64,000 nt of DNA from Berkiella_A sp964633725 (GTDB lineage Bacteria > Pseudomonadota > Gammaproteobacteria > Berkiellales > Berkiellaceae): assembly GCA_964633725.1 (NCBI GenBank), contig CAZWHY010000003.1, forward strand, positions 1-64,000, in the 5' to 3' direction. The translations under genes were made by a program, and so were the position numbers. A model generated the notes under the pieces. It did no database searches. It saw nothing but the letters and a program-made list of their open reading frames with translations, and was not told the DNA's origin. Below, in pieces: positions 59,122 through 64,000 of this stretch. Position 1 is the stretch's first letter, and each line of letters starts with the position of its first letter.

Positions 59122-61686
59122 ATGTTAGATAAATTTACAACTAAATTTCAACAAGCCCTCAATGAAGCACAGTCTTTGGCTGTGAGTCGTTCGCATTCTA
59201 CGATAGAGCCTGTGCATGTTCTAACAGCTATGTTAGATCAAACCGGCGGAACCGTGCGGCCTATATTGCAAAAAGCAGGGGCGAATATACCTCAGTTGCG
59301 TTCCAGTTTGAGTGCTCAGATGGATGCTTTAGCAAAATTACAAAATGTAACGGGTGAAATATCCATCTCGCCTAAATTAAATCAACTTCTATTACTAACT
59401 GAAAAGCACGCAAAAGATAGAAATGATAGCTTTATTTCTAGTGAACTATTTTTACTGGCGTTGTTGGATTGTGACAATGATGTCAGCAAAGTTTTAAAAG
59501 AAACGGGTATTAATAAAGGCAAGCTATCAAAAGCAATAGATGAGGTGAGAGGCGGAGAGTCCGTCAAAGATGAGAATGCTGAAGAACAAAGACAAGCCTT
59601 AGAACGTTATACAATCGATCTCACCGAGCGTGCGGAACAAGGTAAACTGGATCCCGTTATTGGGCGAGATGAAGAAATTAGACGCACAATTCAAGTCTTG
59701 CAAAGACGAACAAAAAATAATCCTATTTTGATAGGCGAGCCTGGGGTAGGTAAAACTGCTATTGTAGAAGGCTTAGCCCAGAGAATCATTAATCATGAAG
59801 TCCCAGAGGGACTAAAAAACAAGCGTGTTTTAATGTTGGATATGGGATTGCTAATTGCGGGTGCGAAGTTTAGAGGAGAATTTGAAGAACGCTTAAAAGG
59901 TGTTTTAAAAGATTTATCTAAACGAGAAGGCGAAATTATATTATTCATTGATGAAATTCATACCATGGTAGGTGCCGGTAAAGCCGATGGTGCTATGGAT
60001 GCAGGCAATATGCTGAAACCTGCTTTGGCTCGTGGTGAGTTACATTGCGTGGGGGCGACCACATTAGATGAATATAGGCAATATATCGAAAAAGATGCAG
60101 CCTTAGAAAGGCGTTTTCAAAAAGTGTGGGTGGGAGAGCCTTCTACCGAAGATACCGTCGCGATTTTACGTGGGCTAAAAGAGCGGTATGAAATCCATCA
60201 CGGGGTTGATATTACCGATCCGGCTATTATTGCGGCCGCTAATTTATCACAAAGATATATTACCGATAGAATGTTGCCAGATAAAGCGATTGATTTAATT
60301 GATGAGGCGGCGAGCTGCATCAGAATGGCCATTGATTCTAAGCCAGAGCCTTTAGACAAATTAGAGCGTAAACTGATCCAATATAAAATTGAGAGAGAAG
60401 CGCTGAAAAAAGAAACCGATCAAGCTTCAAAAGAAAGATTAGATAAGTTAAGTTCTAATATTAATACTGCTGAAAAAGAACTAGCAGATTTAGACGAAAT
60501 TTGGCAAGCTGAAAAAGCCACTTTGCATGGCGCTCAGCATATCAAAGAAGAACTAGAGCGTGCAAAAACAGACTTAGAAGCAGCCGGTCGTGCGGGTGAC
60601 TTGACACGTATGTCAGAGTTGCAATACGGTAAAATCCCTGAGCTAGAAAAACAAATGCAAGCCGCTAATGAATTAGAAGGCCAAGAAAATACTTTACTAA
60701 AAAATAAAGTCGGGGAAGAAGAGATTGCTGAGGTTGTGGCTAAATGGACCGGTATTCCAGTCAGTAAAATGTTAGAAGGTGAAAAACAAAAACTGCTTAA
60801 AATGGAAGACGAATTATCTAAGACGATTGTGGGACAAAAAGAGGCTATTCGGGCAGTCTCTGATGCCATTAGGCGTTCTCGGGCAGGTTTGTCTTCACCC
60901 AATGCCCCTGTGGGATCTTTTTTGTTCTTAGGCCCAACAGGTGTGGGCAAAACGGCGCTTTGTAAGTCTTTGGCAGAATTTTTGTTCGATACGGAAGCCG
61001 CTTTGGTTCGTATAGATATGTCAGAATTCATGGAAAAACACTCAGTATCTCGACTGATTGGTGCGCCTCCTGGGTATGTGGGCTACGAAGATGGTGGGTA
61101 TCTTACAGAAGCGGTTCGTAGAAGACCTTATAGTATTATTTTGCTGGATGAAATTGAAAAGGCTCACACGGATGTTTTTAATATTTTATTGCAATTATTA
61201 GATGAAGGTAGACTCACAGATTCACAAGGACGCACAGTTGATTTTCGTAACTGTATTATTGTAATGACCTCCAATATTGGGGCAGAACGTATTCAAGAGA
61301 TGGCAGGTGAAAGCTACGATAAAATGAAAGCAGAGATTAGCGGTATGTTGGGGAATTACTTTAAGCCAGAATTTATTAATAGAATAGATGAGTCGATTGT
61401 GTTTCACTCGTTAAGCGAAGCAGATATACGACAAATTGTTACGATTCAGATAGGTGATTTGAAGGCGCGGCTAGAGAATCAAGGCTTAATACTTGAATTG
61501 GATGATGCGGCGCTAGATAAGTTGTCTAATATTGGGTTTGACCCAGCTTATGGTGCGAGACCATTACAAAGAGCTTTGAGGCAATATCTAGAGAACCCAT
61601 TATCAGAATGCATTTTGCGAGGCGATTATCAAAAGGGGGACAGCATCCATGTCTCAGTTGATAATGGTGAAATAGTATTGCGCTAA
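59122..61686 (+). CDS. clpB: ATP-dependent disaggregase ClpB
   Basis: The 854-residue AAA+ chaperone rescues aggregated proteins with DnaK. The N-domain (1-145) is followed by AAA-1 with Walker A IGEPGVGKTAIVEGLAQR and Walker B ILFIDEIHTMVGAG, the long coiled M-domain (about 400-520, from KLERKLIQYKIEREALKKE), and AAA-2 with LGPTGVGKTALCKSLAEF and IILLDEIEKAHTDVF. Length equals E. coli ClpB (857). I use the ATG at 59122 (AAGGGA upstream); the longer frame starts inside the promoter. It is preceded by a sigma-32 promoter, so it is heat-induced. Confidence 0.97.
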   Translation: MLDKFTTKFQQALNEAQSLAVSRSHSTIEPVHVLTAMLDQTGGTVRPILQKAGANIPQLRSSLSAQMDALAKLQNVTGEISISPKLNQLLLLTEKHAKDRNDSFISSELFLLALLDCDNDVSKVLKETGINKGKLSKAIDEVRGGESVKDENAEEQRQALERYTIDLTERAEQGKLDPVIGRDEEIRRTIQVLQRRTKNNPILIGEPGVGKTAIVEGLAQRIINHEVPEGLKNKRVLMLDMGLLIAGAKFRGEFEERLKGVLKDLSKREGEIILFIDEIHTMVGAGKADGAMDAGNMLKPALARGELHCVGATTLDEYRQYIEKDAALERRFQKVWVGEPSTEDTVAILRGLKERYEIHHGVDITDPAIIAAANLSQRYITDRMLPDKAIDLIDEAASCIRMAIDSKPEPLDKLERKLIQYKIEREALKKETDQASKERLDKLSSNINTAEKELADLDEIWQAEKATLHGAQHIKEELERAKTDLEAAGRAGDLTRMSELQYGKIPELEKQMQAANELEGQENTLLKNKVGEEEIAEVVAKWTGIPVSKMLEGEKQKLLKMEDELSKTIVGQKEAIRAVSDAIRRSRAGLSSPNAPVGSFLFLGPTGVGKTALCKSLAEFLFDTEAALVRIDMSEFMEKHSVSRLIGAPPGYVGYEDGGYLTEAVRRRPYSIILLDEIEKAHTDVFNILLQLLDEGRLTDSQGRTVDFRNCIIVMTSNIGAERIQEMAGESYDKMKAEISGMLGNYFKPEFINRIDESIVFHSLSEADIRQIVTIQIGDLKARLENQGLILELDDAALDKLSNIGFDPAYGARPLQRALRQYLENPLSECILRGDYQKGDSIHVSVDNGEIVLR

Positions 61687-61705
61687 GCTTTATACTGTTA
61701 AAATA

Positions 61706-62017
61706 TTAAAATGTAATGGAGCTTGATGAATCGTTAAGATTAAATAATGTATCATCAAACTCCATTTTTATTTCCTCTGCAATGGTTTTGTTGTCACGAT
61801 ATTTTTGTGCAAACTCATACAAAGCTTGAACTGAATTTAGAATATCTTGGCTTTCTGGGTTCGAGTAGACTTGCTGAAATGACTGTTTTGAATATTCAAT
61901 ACCATAAGATTGCAAAAATGAGTTCAAGACTTCAAGCTGTTTGTTTGTATAGTTAGATTGATTAAGTATAATGAGAGCTTGTCCTACTTTTTCAATTTCT
62001 TCTGGATTAGGTTCCAT
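61706..62017 (-). CDS. Unknown 103-residue protein
   Basis: A small acidic, Gln/Asn-rich protein (LNSFLQSYGIEYSKQSFQQV, SQDILNSVQALYEFAQKYRD) without membrane segment or signal peptide. AGGGGAT stands 5 bp before the ATG at 62017, which I prefer to the frame opening at 62050. It is convergent with clpB, 19 bp from its stop. No family is recognised. Confidence 0.6.
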   Translation of the reverse strand: MEPNPEEIEKVGQALIILNQSNYTNKQLEVLNSFLQSYGIEYSKQSFQQVYSNPESQDILNSVQALYEFAQKYRDNKTIAEEIKMEFDDTLFNLNDSSSSITF

Positions 62018-62238
62018 GCTTATCCCCTGTAAAAGCCAAGTTAAAATCAAATTTTTCTAGTAGTATGACCAAAAATATATTAATTTAGTTTCTTTTATAT
62101 TAATTAAAATGCATATTTAAGAGTATATGCAAGGTGTTGAATCTTTGCGAGTTTACTCATGTATTTCTAAATTCACTATACTTCTAGTATATGGGGTCTA
62201 AACAATATTTTTACTGTGCATTAAGCTAGCGACACAAT

Positions 62239-63516
62239 ATGGAAACACAAGCAATACTCGTCATTACTTTATTTTCAACTTTCATAGCCGCCGTAGGTTA
62301 CTGGGGGGGTAAAAAGCTTTATCTTCTGGTCAAATATGGGTTCAATCCAATCAAAGTCGGAATTTTACATTCTTTTACCGGCACAATGGCCGTCAGTGAA
62401 CCGCCTGTGGCAAAAGCAAGCTTAATGGCCATTGATGAAATCAATATGAAAGGTGGGATTTTAGGTCGCAAAATTCGCCCAATTCTAGCGAACGGAAAAT
62501 CCACTCCTGAAGTATTCGCGAAACAAGCAGAAAAATTAATTACGAGATATAAAGTCAGTGTTGTTTTCGGCTTATGGAACTCACATTCCAGAAAACAGGT
62601 TAAACCAATATTTGAGAAACATAATCACTTGCTAATTTATCCTATGGCCTATGAGGGGTTGGAGCAGAGCAATAGTATTATTTATACAGGAGGGATTCCA
62701 AATCAAGTCATTATTCCTGCTATTAAGTGGATTATGGAGACACAAGGGAAAAAACGTTTTTTTTTAGTTGGCTCGGATTATATTGGGCCCCACGCAAGTA
62801 ATGCCATAATCAAAGATCAAATTAATATTTATAATGGAAAAACTGTGGGGGAAGCGTATGTGCCTCTTGGTGTGTTAGATTTTTCGGAAAGTGTCCAAAA
62901 AATTATTGCAGCCAAGCCAGATGTTATTATTAATAATATTAATGGACAAGGTAATATAGCGTTTTATAAAGAACTAAGGTCACAAGGTGTGACAATAGAA
63001 GATGTGACTATTATATCTTTTAATATGGGAGACGTTGAACTTCAAGAAATTAAAGCTGAAAATGCCGTTGGAGATTATGCCGTATGGAATTATTTTCAAG
63101 CAGTCGCCAATGAGACGAATCAACATTTTGTCAGAGAATATAGAGCGCGTTATGGAGATAATGTGGCAATCGGTGATACGGTTGAGGCTGGGTATTTTGG
63201 CGTACATATTTGGGCACAAGCGGTAGAGAAAGCGCAAACAGATGATGTGGTACAAGTGAAGGAGAGCATCAAAGGCCAGAAATTCCGAGCACCATGTGGC
63301 GTAGTCAGAATTGATAGAGATAATCAGCACACTTGGAAATCTACTCGTATTGCGCAAGTGCGCGAAGATGGAAAATTTCATATTGTCTGGATGTCTGAAG
63401 CACCTATTCCCCCTATCCCATATCCTAGTTATCGAACCCGTGAAGAATGGGAAAATTATCTAAATGGCTTATATATGGGGTGGGGGAATAATTGGTACCA
63501 TAAAAAATCTGACTAG
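62239..63516 (+). CDS. UrtA-like branched-chain/urea-type binding protein with N-terminal membrane anchor
   Basis: The 425-residue protein has an N-terminal helix (ILVITLFSTFIAAVGYWGG) with no lipobox or clear cleavage site, so it may stay anchored. Residues about 38-400 form a type-1 periplasmic-binding fold of the UrtA/AmiC group: KVGILHSFTGTMAVSEPPVA, DEINMKGGILGRKIRPILAN, GKKRFFLVGSDYIGPHASNA and FRAPCGVVRIDRDNQHTWKS. UrtA delivers urea to an ABC importer and AmiC senses amides. No urt permease, ATPase or urease gene is in the window, so it may serve a sensor or a distant transporter. Length matches UrtA (about 430). Confidence 0.85.
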   Translation: METQAILVITLFSTFIAAVGYWGGKKLYLLVKYGFNPIKVGILHSFTGTMAVSEPPVAKASLMAIDEINMKGGILGRKIRPILANGKSTPEVFAKQAEKLITRYKVSVVFGLWNSHSRKQVKPIFEKHNHLLIYPMAYEGLEQSNSIIYTGGIPNQVIIPAIKWIMETQGKKRFFLVGSDYIGPHASNAIIKDQINIYNGKTVGEAYVPLGVLDFSESVQKIIAAKPDVIINNINGQGNIAFYKELRSQGVTIEDVTIISFNMGDVELQEIKAENAVGDYAVWNYFQAVANETNQHFVREYRARYGDNVAIGDTVEAGYFGVHIWAQAVEKAQTDDVVQVKESIKGQKFRAPCGVVRIDRDNQHTWKSTRIAQVREDGKFHIVWMSEAPIPPIPYPSYRTREEWENYLNGLYMGWGNNWYHKKSD

Positions 63517-63623
63517 CATATAGCGCTTTCTATTCCTTACTGAATACTGCGCTGGACTAGAACTTTAGGCGAGATTCTAATACACTACTATCTCTTTATA
63601 GATATACATTTAGTTTCAAGAAT

Positions 63624-64000
63624 ATGCCACAACTTTGTTTATTTCAAGAATGTCAACAAGCGCTTATAGAGAGCAATATTAACCAAAAACCCAAACGGGT
63701 TTTAGCGATTTTTCATAATTATTTATTAGGTCGTATTAATATTGAATCTGAGAAATCTCCATTAAGTATCACTGCCGGATTCCCAGATACACTAGATTGG
63801 GTTACGCCTAAAAACTTAACGCGTAGAAAACTGAGTCAACCTATAGGGCGAGCGGCTTTGATTCACGCAGTTTGCCATATTGAGTTTAATGCTATTAACT
63901 TAGCATTAGATGCGATTTGTCGATTTTCCGGGATGCCACAAAAATACTATGTTGACTGGCTAAAAGTTGCAGCAGAAGAAGCATATCATTTTAACTTATT
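63624..64000 (+). CDS. DUF455 ferritin-like protein (N-terminal part, runs off window edge)
   Basis: An ATG at 63624 opens a frame that is still open at position 64000, giving 125 codons. GRAALIHAVCHIEFNAINLA and YYVDWLKVAAEEAYHFNL are characteristic of DUF455, a ferritin-like family whose Glu and His residues in HIEFNAI and EEAYHF would bind metal. The function is unclear, and the C-terminal half lies outside the window. It follows the UrtA-like gene by 107 bp on the same strand. Confidence 0.85.
   Translation, partial: MPQLCLFQECQQALIESNINQKPKRVLAIFHNYLLGRINIESEKSPLSITAGFPDTLDWVTPKNLTRRKLSQPIGRAALIHAVCHIEFNAINLALDAICRFSGMPQKYYVDWLKVAAEEAYHFNL

Noticed and set aside
60534..61031. Long minus-strand open frame of 165 codons inside clpB
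   Set aside because: Entirely antisense to a highly conserved coding region; a shadow.

Overview
The window is AT-rich chromosomal DNA (around 40% G+C by eye) from a gammaproteobacterium. Several conserved neighbourhoods support this: rsxB-nth, metG divergent from apbC-dcd, purM-purN-DUF3108 divergent from DUF2066-hda, and bamD divergent from rluD followed by clpB. Housekeeping genes are interspersed with very large or repeat-rich unknown proteins (ankyrin, leucine-rich repeat, coiled coil). This mix suggests a host-associated or intracellular lineage in or near the Legionellales (Legionella/Coxiella/Berkiella type). That placement is inference; no rRNA or tRNA gene was seen.

Left end (1-1.4 kb): an accessory scar holding the start of a 53-residue-repeat protein, the tail of a related gene, and an IS6-family element whose transposase lacks the central catalytic segment. 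1.4-5.8 kb: a polar amino-acid ABC transporter (ATPase plus a fused binding-protein/permease), a TPR methyltransferase and a TRIC-type channel. 5.9-9.9 kb: class Ia ribonucleotide reductase nrdA-nrdB with a plausible promoter and DnaA-like boxes. 10.2-16.3 kb: a TetR regulator divergent from metE, a methyltransferase-like protein and an S9 peptidase.

16.5-33 kb mixes unknowns with metabolism and stress defence. The unknowns are a 287-aa protein, a giant LRR protein, an ankyrin protein and a 1238-aa coiled-coil protein. The rest are an argD-like aminotransferase, sodB, grxD plus a 2-Cys peroxiredoxin, pyrC-rnt and an isolated motY. 33-43 kb is a dense housekeeping block (DUF1841, nth, rsxB, metG, apbC, dcd, purN, purM, DUF2066, hda). 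It also contains an 84-residue peptide with a textbook double-glycine leader between dcd and DUF3108.

43-49 kb is a three-gene signalling operon: a YfiR-like periplasmic protein, a hybrid histidine kinase with a CHASE8-like sensor, and a REC-GGDEF-EAL response regulator. It looks like a phosphorelay version of the YfiBNR c-di-GMP switch. 49-50.6 kb carries two small orphan genes, each closed by a clear terminator; one has a 15-residue tandem repeat. 50.6-55.3 kb: wrbA-arsC, acylphosphatase, an OmpA-type lipoprotein, proS and bamD.

55.3-61.7 kb is the bamD/rluD/clpB neighbourhood in altered form. Two unknown genes sit between bamD and rluD. Where pgeF (yfiH) is expected between rluD and clpB there is only a short remnant, next to a 25-bp repeat also found at the end of hda and a strong heat-shock (sigma-32) promoter for clpB. 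The right end holds a small unknown gene, an orphan UrtA-like binding protein with a membrane anchor, and the start of a DUF455 ferritin-like gene.
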